This document shows positions 53,483 to 62,710 of a stretch of 64,000 nt of DNA, piece by piece. The DNA lies in NCBI RefSeq assembly GCF_900086725.1, contig NZ_LT574837.1, positions 126,501 through 190,500 of the forward strand, in the 5' to 3' direction. The position numbers and the translations under genes were made by a program. Position 1 is the first letter of the stretch. The number at the start of each line of letters is the position of its first letter. The DNA is from Bariatricus massiliensis (lineage in GTDB: Bacteria > Bacillota > Clostridia > Lachnospirales > Lachnospiraceae). The notes beneath the pieces were generated by a model. The model worked only from the letters and a program-made list of their open reading frames with translations, was not told the origin of the DNA and made no database searches.

Positions 53483-53511
53483 AGTGTATCATACGGCGAT
53501 TGTAAAGTCAA
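53483..53511 (-). promoter_or_regulatory. promoter of rpmG-secE-nusG-rplK-rplA
   Basis: Minus-strand TTGACT (53506-53511), 17-base spacer, TACACT (53483-53488), about 105 bases before rpmG; a T-rich run and an AGACAGCC/GGCTGTCT-like hairpin lie in the leader. Confidence 0.75.
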
Positions 53512-53526
53512 GGACTTTCTTTAAAA

Positions 53527-53550
53527 CAGAGGCACCCCGCGATGCCTCTG
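53527..53550 (-). terminator. terminator of the lipoprotein gene
   Basis: Eight-base-pair perfect stem CAGAGGCA / TGCCTCTG with an eight-base loop and TTTTAAAG after it on the minus strand, 35 bases past the stop. Confidence 0.8.
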
Positions 53551-53584
53551 TCCACCTATATTCTCGGGATTCTGCCCGCTCTTT

Positions 53585-54970
53585 TTATAAATCGTAAGCC
53601 TTCAGAGTCATGGAGATTACGTTACTCGTCTCCGGTGCAAAATCAATCTCACAGTATTTCGTATAAGACTCTTTATCGTACCATGTATACATGTGCATGC
53701 TGTCTCCTTCGTAGACGTCATCCGTCTCCCCGTAAGCCGCAAGCACTTCATCCAGCGCGCTGCCCATCTGAATCCCGCCGGGGAATACGATGGCAAGGCC
53801 GCCTTCTTCCAAATCATAGTCCGTCACAGAGATACTGCCCACGACACATTCGGCAACACTTTTCGCCTTATCGTCACCGTTGACCATATCCACCATGATT
53901 TCGTTTCCATTCTCATCCATAAAATAGACAATCTCGTATTCTTCCGCATTTACCACATAATCCTTCGGAGTATAATCCGTGTCCATAGCAAGACCCGCCG
54001 CCTCCAAGTCGGCGATCTCACAAGGCAGTGTCACTACTTTATCATTGATCTGGACTGTATAACTGTCCCACTTTCCGCCCAACTCAGAACTCGGTTCAGC
54101 CTTTGCTATCTTTGGAGTATCTCCGCCCTTACTCTCCAGATCTTCTAAGTCTCCGTCCGACTCTACCGCTGTCTCTTCCACTTCTTTCGGTACCTTGATT
54201 TCTTTTATGCCTCCAAAATCTTTGTAGGTCATTTCCACATAGTATTCAATTGTGTCCGGCACCTTTGCGCTGTCCTCAAGCAGCTTCTCCATCACACCGC
54301 CCATGTCTATATGGATGCGGGCAGGAAGAATCTTTTCCTTATATATATCGATGGTACATGGTATTTTAGATTCCTTCAGCTTGTCCACATCAACCAGCTC
54401 GCCCATTCCTGTCATATCCAGCAGATCCTGATTGAATATAGATTCTAACTCCTCGCCCTTAAGCTCGGCGGTGAGGCGGAAACACTTCTTTCCCTCGACT
54501 TCGCTCAGCTCTTTCTCCAGTGAAAACGCACCCGCCATGTCTTCCAAGTCATTGATAGCTTCTAAATCCGCTATCTCTCCGTCGTCCTCGCTGGACGTCT
54601 TCGCCCATTGGTTCATAACGTTTACATAGGTGATGTTCTCTTTCTTTTCCTTCACCTGATACATTTCCAGTTCTGTGCTCACATCCGTACCGCTCATGTT
54701 CATCTTGATGCTGCCTTCCACATGCGCCGCTTCCTGCTTCAAGACTGTCTCAATGTTCAAATCAACCTCAGCAGAAATCGCATCTGAAGCATCCGCCATG
54801 GCAACGGATGCCTTAATGTTAGCCCCAAAAGATTCTACTTCTTTCATATTCTTCTTCATATCGCCGAAAAGGTTCTCTGGTGTAGCTTTCTTCTTGCATC
54901 CGGCCGTCATAAGCATTGTCAAAACAATAATCAGGGCCACAGCCGTAAGCTTCTTCCAATTCTTTTTCAT
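53585..54970 (-). CDS. lipoprotein with LppX/LolA-like repeat region, unknown function
   Basis: Secreted lipoprotein of 461 residues. Signal peptide and lipobox MTAGC near residue 25. Residues about 35-260 (MKEVESFGANIKASVAM...IHIDMGG) resemble the DUF6612/LppX-type beta fold seen in Firmicutes lipoproteins. A Glu/Asp-rich linker (VEETAVESDGDLEDLESKG) leads to a C-terminal domain of about 150 residues (YTVQINDKVVTLPCEIADLEAAG...). Gene stands alone with own terminator; the TetR gene upstream is separated by 70 bases. Function not assigned. Confidence 0.8.
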   Translation of the reverse strand: MKKNWKKLTAVALIIVLTMLMTAGCKKKATPENLFGDMKKNMKEVESFGANIKASVAMADASDAISAEVDLNIETVLKQEAAHVEGSIKMNMSGTDVSTELEMYQVKEKKENITYVNVMNQWAKTSSEDDGEIADLEAINDLEDMAGAFSLEKELSEVEGKKCFRLTAELKGEELESIFNQDLLDMTGMGELVDVDKLKESKIPCTIDIYKEKILPARIHIDMGGVMEKLLEDSAKVPDTIEYYVEMTYKDFGGIKEIKVPKEVEETAVESDGDLEDLESKGGDTPKIAKAEPSSELGGKWDSYTVQINDKVVTLPCEIADLEAAGLAMDTDYTPKDYVVNAEEYEIVYFMDENGNEIMVDMVNGDDKAKSVAECVVGSISVTDYDLEEGGLAIVFPGGIQMGSALDEVLAAYGETDDVYEGDSMHMYTWYDKESYTKYCEIDFAPETSNVISMTLKAYDL

Positions 54971-55040
54971 ATATGTTCCCTCCTCATAAGTGATTTGTTA
55001 AAATTATCTCATACTTCTGTGGAGAAAACAAGCACTCTAC

Positions 55041-55646
55041 CTATTCCGCTATATGATTACGAATAATCGCCCGAATACTGTCATTCAAATATGGTTTTAA
55101 CTCCTCATAACTGATAGGGTCATTTTCAAGAATGGTGCTGAAGGAGGTGGCGCTGGCCAGTTCGATAATAAGGAACATCATTGTGTTTGGCGCCCGAAGC
55201 TTCACTTCAGGGTTCTCTTCCACCATAACATTGTACAGCTCCATCACGTTCTGGCTTTCCCCATCCTCGTTTTCTGTAATCGCCTGACGGAACATCCCCC
55301 AGCTCAGATTTTTGGAAATAAACCGCAATATCTGTTTATTCTTCTGCATCTCATCTAAAATATAGTCCACCAAAAATATGACTTTATCCTCAAACACAGG
55401 AATATCCGCTTTCAAAAGTTCCGCGTATGCCGCCGTAAAGAGCCTGCCTGCGGTGCGGGCAATCAGCCGATCTCTGATTTCATACTTGTCTTTAAAATAA
55501 AGATAGAACGTCCCCTTGGCCACCCCCGCCATTCTGACAATATCATCTATGGACGTCTTGGCGATCCCCTGTCCCAAAAACAGTTCGTATGCGCTCTGGA
55601 ACAAGGCGTCTAACTTCTGCTGTTTATTTTCTTTTATTTTCCCCAT
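55041..55646 (-). CDS. TetR-family repressor
   Basis: Repressor of 201 residues. Helix-turn-helix at about residues 27-50 (TSIDDIVRMAGVAKGTFYLYFKDKYEI) with all key residues, then a ligand domain of unknown specificity. It is divergent from the MMPL gene, and the gap of 163 bases holds three copies of a TGACTnnnAGTCA-type dyad, two of which contain the -35 boxes of the two promoters. It very likely represses itself and the efflux-like operon. Confidence 0.93.
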   Translation of the reverse strand: MGKIKENKQQKLDALFQSAYELFLGQGIAKTSIDDIVRMAGVAKGTFYLYFKDKYEIRDRLIARTAGRLFTAAYAELLKADIPVFEDKVIFLVDYILDEMQKNKQILRFISKNLSWGMFRQAITENEDGESQNVMELYNVMVEENPEVKLRAPNTMMFLIIELASATSFSTILENDPISYEELKPYLNDSIRAIIRNHIAE

Positions 55647-55679
55647 AATTCGTTCCTCTTTTCGACTTGGTTTTCTTAC

Positions 55680-55708
55680 ATTATAATTACCGTCTGACTA
55701 AAAGTCAA
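55680..55708 (-). promoter_or_regulatory. promoter of the tetR gene, with operator
   Basis: Minus-strand TTGACT (55703-55708), 17-base spacer, TATAAT (55680-55685). The -35 box is one arm of the dyad TGACTAAAAGTCA (55695-55707). Confidence 0.85.
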
Positions 55709-55785
55709 CTTTTTGCTAGATTTTATTGACTTTTAGTCATTTTTGAGCTATAGTACTTTTAGCATCATAGAATGACTTCTGGTCA
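55695..55785. promoter_or_regulatory. three TetR operators
   Basis: Dyads TGACTAAAAGTCA (55695-55707), TGACTTTTAGTCA (55727-55739) and TGACTTCTGGTCA (55773-55785). The first two are perfect in the arms and carry the -35 boxes; the third lies after the transcription start of the MMPL operon. Confidence 0.8.
55726..55754 (+). promoter_or_regulatory. promoter of the MMPL operon, with operator
   Basis: TTGACT (55726-55731), 17-base spacer, TATAGT (55749-55754), 56 bases before the MMPL start. Confidence 0.85.
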
Positions 55786-55809
55786 TTATTCTGAAAAGGA
55801 GGAAACACC

Positions 55810-57912
55810 ATGGTTAAAATAGGGAAAAAAATAGTGAAATACAGGGTGGTAATTCTAATTCTCGGATTTCTGCTCTTGATTCCCTCAGCTCTGGGATATT
55901 TTAAGACCAGAGTAAATTACGATATTTTATATTATCTTCCTGACAACATCGAGACGATGAAGGGGCAGGATATTCTGATGAAAGACTTCGGAAAAGGTGC
56001 TTTCGCAATGGAGGTTGTAGAAGGCATGAATACAAAGGAAGTATCCGATGTCAAAAAGAAAATAGAAGGGGTGGACGGTGTAGCGGAGGTCATCTGGTAT
56101 GACTCTCTGGCAGATACTTCGCTTCCTATCAATATGCTCCCGGATAAGCTGAAAGAAGTCTTCAACACAGACAACGCCACCTTGATGGCAATCTTCTTCG
56201 ATGACACGACTTCCGCCGACAGCACCATGGATGCCATCACCGAGATACGGCAGATTACAAACAAGCAATGTTATCTGAGCAGTATGTCCGCAGTGGTAAC
56301 CGATATCAAGGCACTCTCCGAGAAGGAAACCCCAGTCTATGTACTGATTGCCGTTATCCTTACCTGCATCGTCCTTTCTATATTTATGGACTGCTGGATA
56401 CTTCCCGTTTTCTTTATGCTGAGTATCGGCATGGCAATCATCTACAATATGGGAAGCAATTATTTTCTGGGGGAGATTTCCTATATTACCAAGGCGCTCA
56501 GCGCGGTACTTCAGCTCGGTGTGACGATGGATTATTCCATTTTCCTCTGGCACAGCTATCAGGAAAATCAACAGCGGTTCCCCGGTGAGAAGGAGCGCGC
56601 AATGGCACACGCCATTTCGAACACGTTTTCCTCTGTCGTAGGCAGCTCGATTACAACGGTAGCCGGCTTTATCGCACTTTGCTTCATGAGCTTTACGCTT
56701 GGCAAGGATTTAGGAATTGTAATGGCCAAGGGGGTTGTATTCGGTGTCCTGAGCTGTGTCACCATTCTCCCCTCCTTCATATTAGTGTTTGATAAGGCCA
56801 TACAGAAGACTACTCATCGGTCGGTCATGCCTTCCATGGAGAAGCCGGCACGCTTCATCACAAAGCATTTTAAAATATTCGTAGCGGCATTTTTAATCAT
56901 ACTTTTCCCTGCACTCTGGGGCTATAGCCACGCGCAGGTCTACTATAACCTTGATGCCACCCTGCCCAAGACGCTGGACAGCATCAAGGCCAACGACAAG
57001 CTCTCCCAAGAGTTTGATATGAATGCCACTCACATGGTACTCGCAGACGCTTCCCTTTCCTCTAAAGACGCCAAAGCAATGCTGGCAGAGATGCAGGATG
57101 TGAAGGGCGTCAAGTTCGCGCTCGGTCTGGACAGTCTTCTAGGCTCTGCCATTCCCAGAGATATGATACCCGGCGAGGTCACAGAAGCACTCCAGAAGGG
57201 AGACTGGCAGCTCATACTTGTCCAGTCCGAATACAAGGTCGCCACGGATCAAGTCAACAAACAATGTACCGAGCTGAATAAGATTATCAAAAAATATGAT
57301 TCCTCTGCCATGCTGATTGGGGAAGCTCCATGTACAAAGGATTTGATTACCATTACCGACAAGGATTTCAAGGTCGTAAGCGCGATCTCCATCATCGCGA
57401 TCTTCCTGATTATAGCCATAGTCTTCAAGTCCTTCGCCCTCCCGGTCATTCTGGTGTCGGTGATTGAATTCGCTATTTTTATCAATCTGGGGATTCCATT
57501 CTACACCGGTGTGAAAATGCCGTTTATCGCCTCAATCGTAATCGGCACGATCCAGTTGGGCGCCACAGTGGACTATGCCATCCTGATGACGACTAGATAC
57601 AAAAAGGAGCGTGGAAAAGGCAAATCTAAACAAGAATCTATCCAGATTGCGCTTTCCACCTCTATCTCTTCGGTCATCGTCTCCGCGCTGGGCTTCTTCG
57701 CAGCCACCTTCGGCGTGGGGCTTTACTCCGATATTGATATGATATCTGCCCTCTGCACCTTGATGGCACGAGGGGCAATTATCAGTATGGTCACCGTTAT
57801 CTTTATCCTTCCGTCTATGCTGATGGTCTTTGATAAGGTCATCTGCGCTACGACAATGGGTATGAAATTAAAACTGAAACATGCTGCCTTACAGGCAAAT
57901 GCAAATTCCTAG
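55810..57912 (+). CDS. MMPL/RND-family transporter
   Basis: Membrane transporter of 700 residues of the MMPL (RND) type. Two halves each have one membrane helix, an extracellular domain (about 35-170 and 390-510) and five to six helices; the second half repeats AIVFKSFALPVILVSVIEFAI and QLGATVDYAILMTTRYKKER, the first QLGVTMDYSIFLWHSYQEN. These Asp residues are candidates for proton transfer. Likely exports lipids or drugs; cargo unknown. AAAAGGAGG precedes the ATG. First gene of a two-gene operon under TetR control. Confidence 0.92.
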   Translation: MVKIGKKIVKYRVVILILGFLLLIPSALGYFKTRVNYDILYYLPDNIETMKGQDILMKDFGKGAFAMEVVEGMNTKEVSDVKKKIEGVDGVAEVIWYDSLADTSLPINMLPDKLKEVFNTDNATLMAIFFDDTTSADSTMDAITEIRQITNKQCYLSSMSAVVTDIKALSEKETPVYVLIAVILTCIVLSIFMDCWILPVFFMLSIGMAIIYNMGSNYFLGEISYITKALSAVLQLGVTMDYSIFLWHSYQENQQRFPGEKERAMAHAISNTFSSVVGSSITTVAGFIALCFMSFTLGKDLGIVMAKGVVFGVLSCVTILPSFILVFDKAIQKTTHRSVMPSMEKPARFITKHFKIFVAAFLIILFPALWGYSHAQVYYNLDATLPKTLDSIKANDKLSQEFDMNATHMVLADASLSSKDAKAMLAEMQDVKGVKFALGLDSLLGSAIPRDMIPGEVTEALQKGDWQLILVQSEYKVATDQVNKQCTELNKIIKKYDSSAMLIGEAPCTKDLITITDKDFKVVSAISIIAIFLIIAIVFKSFALPVILVSVIEFAIFINLGIPFYTGVKMPFIASIVIGTIQLGATVDYAILMTTRYKKERGKGKSKQESIQIALSTSISSVIVSALGFFAATFGVGLYSDIDMISALCTLMARGAIISMVTVIFILPSMLMVFDKVICATTMGMKLKLKHAALQANANS

Positions 57913-57927
57913 GAGGTCTTGACGATT

Positions 57928-60222
57928 ATGAAAAACAGAGAATTTCGTGCATTAATGGCAATTGCGCTTATGACGGCGCTGATAGCAGGAAGTGTGGGCG
58001 GTGTCTCCGGAACCGCATACGCCAAAGAAAATCAGACAATCACTGCAGAGGCATCCAAATCCACATTGAAAAACGCCTCTTCCACCGGTGATACAGCAGG
58101 ATTAAAAGACGAAACCGTCTATGCCAAGGTTGACGCCGCCGGCAATGTCAAAACCGTGACTGTGTCCGACCAGTTGAAAAACATCGGCAGCCTCTCCGAA
58201 GTAAAAGATATTTCTGTACTGAAAGACATCGAAAATGTCAAGGGCGACGAAGTCTTCGCAGAATCAGGGGACTCCTTGATCTGGAATCCTGACAATAAGG
58301 ACATCTGTTATCAGGGTACGACGGACAAAGCACTGCCTGTGGGTATAGAAATTTCCTATAAACTTGACGGCCAGAACATTACGGCCGATGAACTGGAAGG
58401 TAAATCGGGGCATGTCGCCATACGTTATGAATACAAAAACACCACGAAAGACAACACCGAAGATTATGTGCCCTTCCTGATGGTGACTGGCCTCATCATG
58501 GATTCTGAAAAATTCAGTAACCTGACAATCACCAATGGAAAAATCATCTCCGACGGGGACCGTAATATGGCTGTCGGAATGGGACTTCCGCAGATGAAGG
58601 AAAATCTGGGCGTGGACGATTTGGATATTCCGGATTATTTTGAGGTGGAGGCCGACGTCACAGAGTATGAAGCGGTAGAAGGCATCACCATCGCCACCAA
58701 CAGTCTGTTCAATGAAATTGGGACCGACAAATTTGACAGCCTTTCCGACCTTAAAAGCTCTATGGGCCAGCTGCAGGACGCTTCCGCACAGCTTGTCAGC
58801 GGCTCCGGCGAGCTGAAAGATGGTCTCGATGTACTTCTCTCCTCCTCCGGCACACTGATCGACGGTGTGAGCGCACTGGCGGACGGCGGCAATACGCTCA
58901 CAAGCGGCGCCGGCACGCTGCTGGACGGTAGTAAAACACTGGCTTCCGGAAGTAATTCTCTGGCCAAAGGCACCGGCCAGCTTTTAGAGGGAACCACAGG
59001 CCTCAAAGACGGCGCACAGCAGGTAGCCGCAGGTGCTGCTTCCATTACGTCTCAGACCGGTAAAGACAGCGAACTGGCGCGGGGTGCAGAGAACTTGACT
59101 TCAGGCATCGGCGCACTTGGCATCAGCCTAAACGACAACTTGGGAAAATTAAGTACCGGCGTAGAAGACCTTGGCACAGGAATCCATGGTATCAGCGACG
59201 GCACCAAGGGTCTTCAAACGGCTATAGAAGATAACAAAAGCACGGTAACGAATGCTCTCGAATCTGTAAAGACGGCGGCTCAGAATCTATCCCAGAGCAC
59301 ATCAGGCACAAATGGCACAAGTGTAAGCGCTTACGATGTGGCTTACGGCAACGGCGGAACAGATTCCGCCCTCAACACCTTGAACGCACTTCTTGCGAGG
59401 GAAGATATCCCCGAAGATGCCAAGGCTTCTGTCTCCGCCGCCATCGCTGCCCTGCAGTCCGATCAAGGGGCAAGACAAACTTCCGCCGGCACACTGGACG
59501 CAGAAATCAACGCCCAGAGGGCCGCGCTCGACAATGCATCTTCCGCCGCCTCCAGTGCTCAGGATGTGGTAGATGCTGCCAACGCTGCCTCCAACGCTTT
59601 TGAAGGTTACACCGGGGTAATCTCCTCTGCCACCGCAAACCTTATTTCCGGCATTGGCAAGCTCTCTGAGGGGGCTGACACCCTTCAAAAGAGTATCTCA
59701 GGCTCAGCGTCACAAGTGACAGACGGAATTGCCCAGCTCGACGCAGGCTCCAAGAAACTGTCCGGCGGCATCGGAGCATTGAACAACGGATTGAACACGC
59801 TGTCCGCAGGCGCTTCCGAAGTAAACGCAGGAAGCCAGATGCTTAATGAGAAAATGGCGGACGCCCATTCCGGCGCTAAGAGCGTGGCTTCCGGAGCTTC
59901 CCAGTTGTCTACAGGCGCTTCTCAGCTTCATACGGGCGCTCTTACACTTTCCAATGGCATCGGTACCCTGCAGTCCGGTTCCGGGGCTTTGTTGGACGGT
60001 GTACAGCAGCTGGCAGACGGTGCAGGGAAATTAAATGAGGGAATGATTCAGTTCAACGAAGAGGGCATAGAGAAACTTGTCGGGATTTTTGACGGTGACA
60101 TCAATGGACTTCTCGAAAAATTGAACACGATGCTGGACGCCTCAAAATCCTATAAGAACTTTTCCGGAATATCAGACGGTATGGACGGTGAAGTGAAGTT
60201 CGTCTTTGTAAACGACAAATAG
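57928..60222 (+). CDS. exported heptad-repeat (LxxG) protein
   Basis: Exported protein of 764 residues. Signal-like N-terminus (FRALMAIALMTALIAGSVGGVSGTAYA), a globular part to about residue 260, then long repeats of the type GxxxLxxG (SGELKDGLDVLLSSSG..TLLDGSKTLASGSNSLAKG), as in YhgE/Pip-type proteins, broken by an Ala-rich coiled coil (about 500-560). Unlike YhgE it has no C-terminal membrane domain and ends FVFVNDK. The ATG at 57928 is used; GGAGG is 11 bases upstream. It follows the MMPL gene by 15 bases. A periplasm-like spacer or partner for the transporter is plausible. Confidence 0.85.
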   Translation: MKNREFRALMAIALMTALIAGSVGGVSGTAYAKENQTITAEASKSTLKNASSTGDTAGLKDETVYAKVDAAGNVKTVTVSDQLKNIGSLSEVKDISVLKDIENVKGDEVFAESGDSLIWNPDNKDICYQGTTDKALPVGIEISYKLDGQNITADELEGKSGHVAIRYEYKNTTKDNTEDYVPFLMVTGLIMDSEKFSNLTITNGKIISDGDRNMAVGMGLPQMKENLGVDDLDIPDYFEVEADVTEYEAVEGITIATNSLFNEIGTDKFDSLSDLKSSMGQLQDASAQLVSGSGELKDGLDVLLSSSGTLIDGVSALADGGNTLTSGAGTLLDGSKTLASGSNSLAKGTGQLLEGTTGLKDGAQQVAAGAASITSQTGKDSELARGAENLTSGIGALGISLNDNLGKLSTGVEDLGTGIHGISDGTKGLQTAIEDNKSTVTNALESVKTAAQNLSQSTSGTNGTSVSAYDVAYGNGGTDSALNTLNALLAREDIPEDAKASVSAAIAALQSDQGARQTSAGTLDAEINAQRAALDNASSAASSAQDVVDAANAASNAFEGYTGVISSATANLISGIGKLSEGADTLQKSISGSASQVTDGIAQLDAGSKKLSGGIGALNNGLNTLSAGASEVNAGSQMLNEKMADAHSGAKSVASGASQLSTGASQLHTGALTLSNGIGTLQSGSGALLDGVQQLADGAGKLNEGMIQFNEEGIEKLVGIFDGDINGLLEKLNTMLDASKSYKNFSGISDGMDGEVKFVFVNDK

Positions 60223-60389
60223 TAAGTTAGTTTTTTATGTTTTTTGACTTATATTGACAATAATCGACATTTATTACCACATTTCCGTGCTAATTACTGG
60301 CCTAAATGTAGTAAAGATTATTGAAGTCTTATATAATATTATTATAGTTAGTACTCCTTGTACTGGCTTGATTTCGGAACGTATTAGAA

Positions 60390-60440
60390 GAAGAATCCCC
60401 TGCAGCAGCGAGAATGGGTCGCTGCCGTGGGGGATTCTTT
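60390..60440. terminator. bidirectional terminator
   Basis: Long stem of about 20 base pairs (AAGAATCCCC..GCAGCGA with complement) around a short loop, T-rich on both sides. It overlaps the stop of the PfkB gene and probably also ends the MMPL operon. The preceding 160 bases (60223-60389) are AT-rich and hold no gene. Confidence 0.8.
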
Positions 60441-61512
60441 ACAGTGGAATGGAAGTGTTCTTTTCCCAGCCCGCATCTATTTTATTTTTCATTTCTTCAA
60501 AGGAACGGAGTCCTCCCAGCGCATCATAAGCCTCCACGCAGCTTGCTCCCGTGGCGGCCGCATATTTCAGGCATTCCTCGATAGAATATCCGTCCAGCAC
60601 TGCCTTCAGGAATGCCGCAATACTTGTATCGCCTGCACCGGTTCCCGAGCGTACACATTCCGGCTTGTAGCTCCGCTCAAACATGGAAAACTTATCATTC
60701 TGATAATACATGCCGGGCGCCCCGCATTTAATCAGGACATGTTTCGCGCCCATGCGCAGCAGCTCATCGGCCAAAGGCCTCACATCTGCGTCAATCTCAA
60801 TGACGGAAGTCACATCTCCTCCATCTGCCTTTCTAAGCCACTCCTCATATCTGCCCCGGTCCAGCATGAACCCAAGCTCCTCGATGCTGGGAACAAAATA
60901 GTCCACATACGGAAGCACCCTGCCAAGGATTGCTTTCCAGTCTGCTCTCCCCGCTTCGGTATCTGCATCCACCGCCGCCATGTCCAGAGAAGTAAGCACG
61001 CCCAGCTCCTTCACCCTCTTGAACATCGCTTCCAGCTCCCTGCCGTCCTCCCGGTACATACTGTGCATAATAGTGGGATAGCCAAAATGAAACAGCTCTG
61101 CCTCCTTGATTTTCTCAAAATCCAAATCTTCAGCAGTAAAGGTTTCATTTGCCCCCGGATTGTGCAGAAAGATTCGGTCCGTGCCGGGCGGAGCAATCAC
61201 GATGGAATAGGAAGTGCTTTCTCCGGGAGAGACAATCAAGCCGTCCTGCGCCCCGTGCGTTCTGAGCTTTTTCTCTATGATTGCCCCAAACTCATCCGCG
61301 CCGATTTTCCCCATCAAGCTCACATCGGCGCCAAAAAACTTGAGCGCCAGACCGGTATTGGCCACGGCGCCTCCGGTATTCACATTGACCGCTTTTGTCT
61401 GAATCAATTTGCCCGGAATAAGCACCTTGGACAGCGGCTGCGACTTTTCTTCCGGGAATACCGGTGTAATATCCAGACATATATGCCCGGCCACAATTAT
61501 TTTTCCCGCCAT
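60439..61512 (-). CDS. PfkB-family carbohydrate kinase
   Basis: Kinase of 357 residues, ribokinase-like. N-terminal GHICLDITPVF, sugar site GGAVANTGLALKFFG, and near residue 300 the catalytic RSGTGAGDTSIAAFL. Substrate unknown. Longer than the first PfkB protein in the window by about 55 residues and not close to it. GCGGAGGAG precedes the ATG. A DUF6440 gene lies 15 bases upstream on the same strand and is probably co-transcribed. Confidence 0.9.
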   Translation of the reverse strand: MAGKIIVAGHICLDITPVFPEEKSQPLSKVLIPGKLIQTKAVNVNTGGAVANTGLALKFFGADVSLMGKIGADEFGAIIEKKLRTHGAQDGLIVSPGESTSYSIVIAPPGTDRIFLHNPGANETFTAEDLDFEKIKEAELFHFGYPTIMHSMYREDGRELEAMFKRVKELGVLTSLDMAAVDADTEAGRADWKAILGRVLPYVDYFVPSIEELGFMLDRGRYEEWLRKADGGDVTSVIEIDADVRPLADELLRMGAKHVLIKCGAPGMYYQNDKFSMFERSYKPECVRSGTGAGDTSIAAFLKAVLDGYSIEECLKYAAATGASCVEAYDALGGLRSFEEMKNKIDAGWEKNTSIPL

Positions 61513-61527
61513 GATTCTCCTCCGCTC

Positions 61528-61710
61528 TTAATAGGAAACTGCCGATATGACAGGCTTTCCTTCTCTATCTAACATAGGAGCAAGCCCCCCGGAATATCCA
61601 TCCCTATGGTATAGATAATTCACGCCCGTCTCCTTATCTACCCAGATTTCCGTAGTTGTTATTGTCCCCTGTTTGTAAACTCTTTCAAATCTATCCGTTG
61701 TCTTTTCCAT
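61528..61710 (-). CDS. DUF6440 family small protein
   Basis: Small soluble protein of 60 residues. DRFERVYKQGTITTTEIWVDKETGVNYLYHRDGY and GGLAPMLDREGKPV are typical of DUF6440 proteins, which have no known function and are common in Firmicutes. AAGGAGGAG lies before the ATG. Upstream of the PfkB gene, 15 bases apart. Confidence 0.85.
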   Translation of the reverse strand: MEKTTDRFERVYKQGTITTTEIWVDKETGVNYLYHRDGYSGGLAPMLDREGKPVISAVSY

Positions 61711-61861
61711 CTTCTCCTCCTTATTTTCATTGACTGCTCTACTACTCCAAAATCAGTATATCATCTTTTATCCTCTGTGCAAACGTCATATTTGATAGTT
61801 GTATTTTTCATGCCGGTCGACTACAATATAATGAGCAGACAGACAAAAGGAGATAAAAAAC

Positions 61862-62689
61862 ATGAACTTTATTGAAATACTAAAAGCCATAATATTGGGA
61901 ATTATACAGGGCATCACAGAATGGCTCCCCATCAGCAGTACCGGACACTTGATACTATTTGACAACCTCTGGCCCATGGCGTCCAGCCCCGAATTTTTTG
62001 AGGTGTTCAAAGTAGTGATTCAGTTCGGCTCTATTCTGGCCGTACTCGTATTATTCTTCCATAAACTGAACCCCTTTTCAAAACGAAAAAGCCGCCGCGA
62101 AAAGAGAGAGACCTTTCATCTCTGGAAAAAGGTAGTGGCAGGATGTATCCCCATCGTTGTCGTAGGCCTGCCCCTCGACATGATTTTAGAAGATTACCTT
62201 TCCAGTGTTTACATCATCGCCGCAACTTTGATACTATACGGTATCGCGTTTATCGTAATCGAAAGTCGCAAAAACCGGCCGACCATGAAAACGTTGAATG
62301 AATTGACATACAAGACGGCCTTCTTCATCGGCTGCTTTCAGGTTCTTGCCGCAATTCCCGGGACCTCCCGAAGCGGCGCGACTATCCTTGGCGCCGTCAT
62401 TCTGGGCTGTTCCCGCTATGTAGCCAGTGAATTTTCATTTTTCCTCGCCATACCGGTCATGGCCGGGGCCAGCGGATTGAAACTCATCAAGTATTTTATC
62501 AAGGTAGGCATGTTCTCCGGAACAGAATGGCTCCTGCTGCTGATAGGAACTTTGGTTTCCTTTATCGTATCCATATTTGCGATCCGCATGCTTCTCAGCT
62601 ACATCAGGAAACATGATTTCAAGATATTCGGCGTATACCGGATTATACTGGGTATCATCGTCATTATCTATTTCAGCTTACTCGCATAA
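61862..62689 (+). CDS. uppP: undecaprenyl-diphosphatase
   Basis: Integral membrane enzyme (BacA type) of 275 residues that recycles undecaprenyl diphosphate for wall synthesis. Catalytic motifs QGITEWLPISSTGHL (residues about 17-31) and PGTSRSGAT are intact, with seven to eight membrane segments. AAAAGGAG precedes the ATG; a TATAAT occurs about 30 bases upstream without a clear -35 box. Converges on the chemoreceptor gene, 21 bases apart. In other species extra copies give bacitracin resistance. Confidence 0.95.
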   Translation: MNFIEILKAIILGIIQGITEWLPISSTGHLILFDNLWPMASSPEFFEVFKVVIQFGSILAVLVLFFHKLNPFSKRKSRREKRETFHLWKKVVAGCIPIVVVGLPLDMILEDYLSSVYIIAATLILYGIAFIVIESRKNRPTMKTLNELTYKTAFFIGCFQVLAAIPGTSRSGATILGAVILGCSRYVASEFSFFLAIPVMAGASGLKLIKYFIKVGMFSGTEWLLLLIGTLVSFIVSIFAIRMLLSYIRKHDFKIFGVYRIILGIIVIIYFSLLA

Positions 62690-62710
62690 TGAAGCGGATG
62701 CATTTATCCG

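Noticed and set aside
53585..54970. Lipoprotein as a sortase or pilus component
   Set aside because: It has a lipobox but no LPxTG or pilin motif, and no sortase is nearby.
60254..61572. Plus-strand frames of 91 and 381 codons opposite the PfkB kinase
   Set aside because: Antisense to a gene with clear PfkB motifs and a ribosome site; His/Arg/Cys-rich with no recognisable domain.
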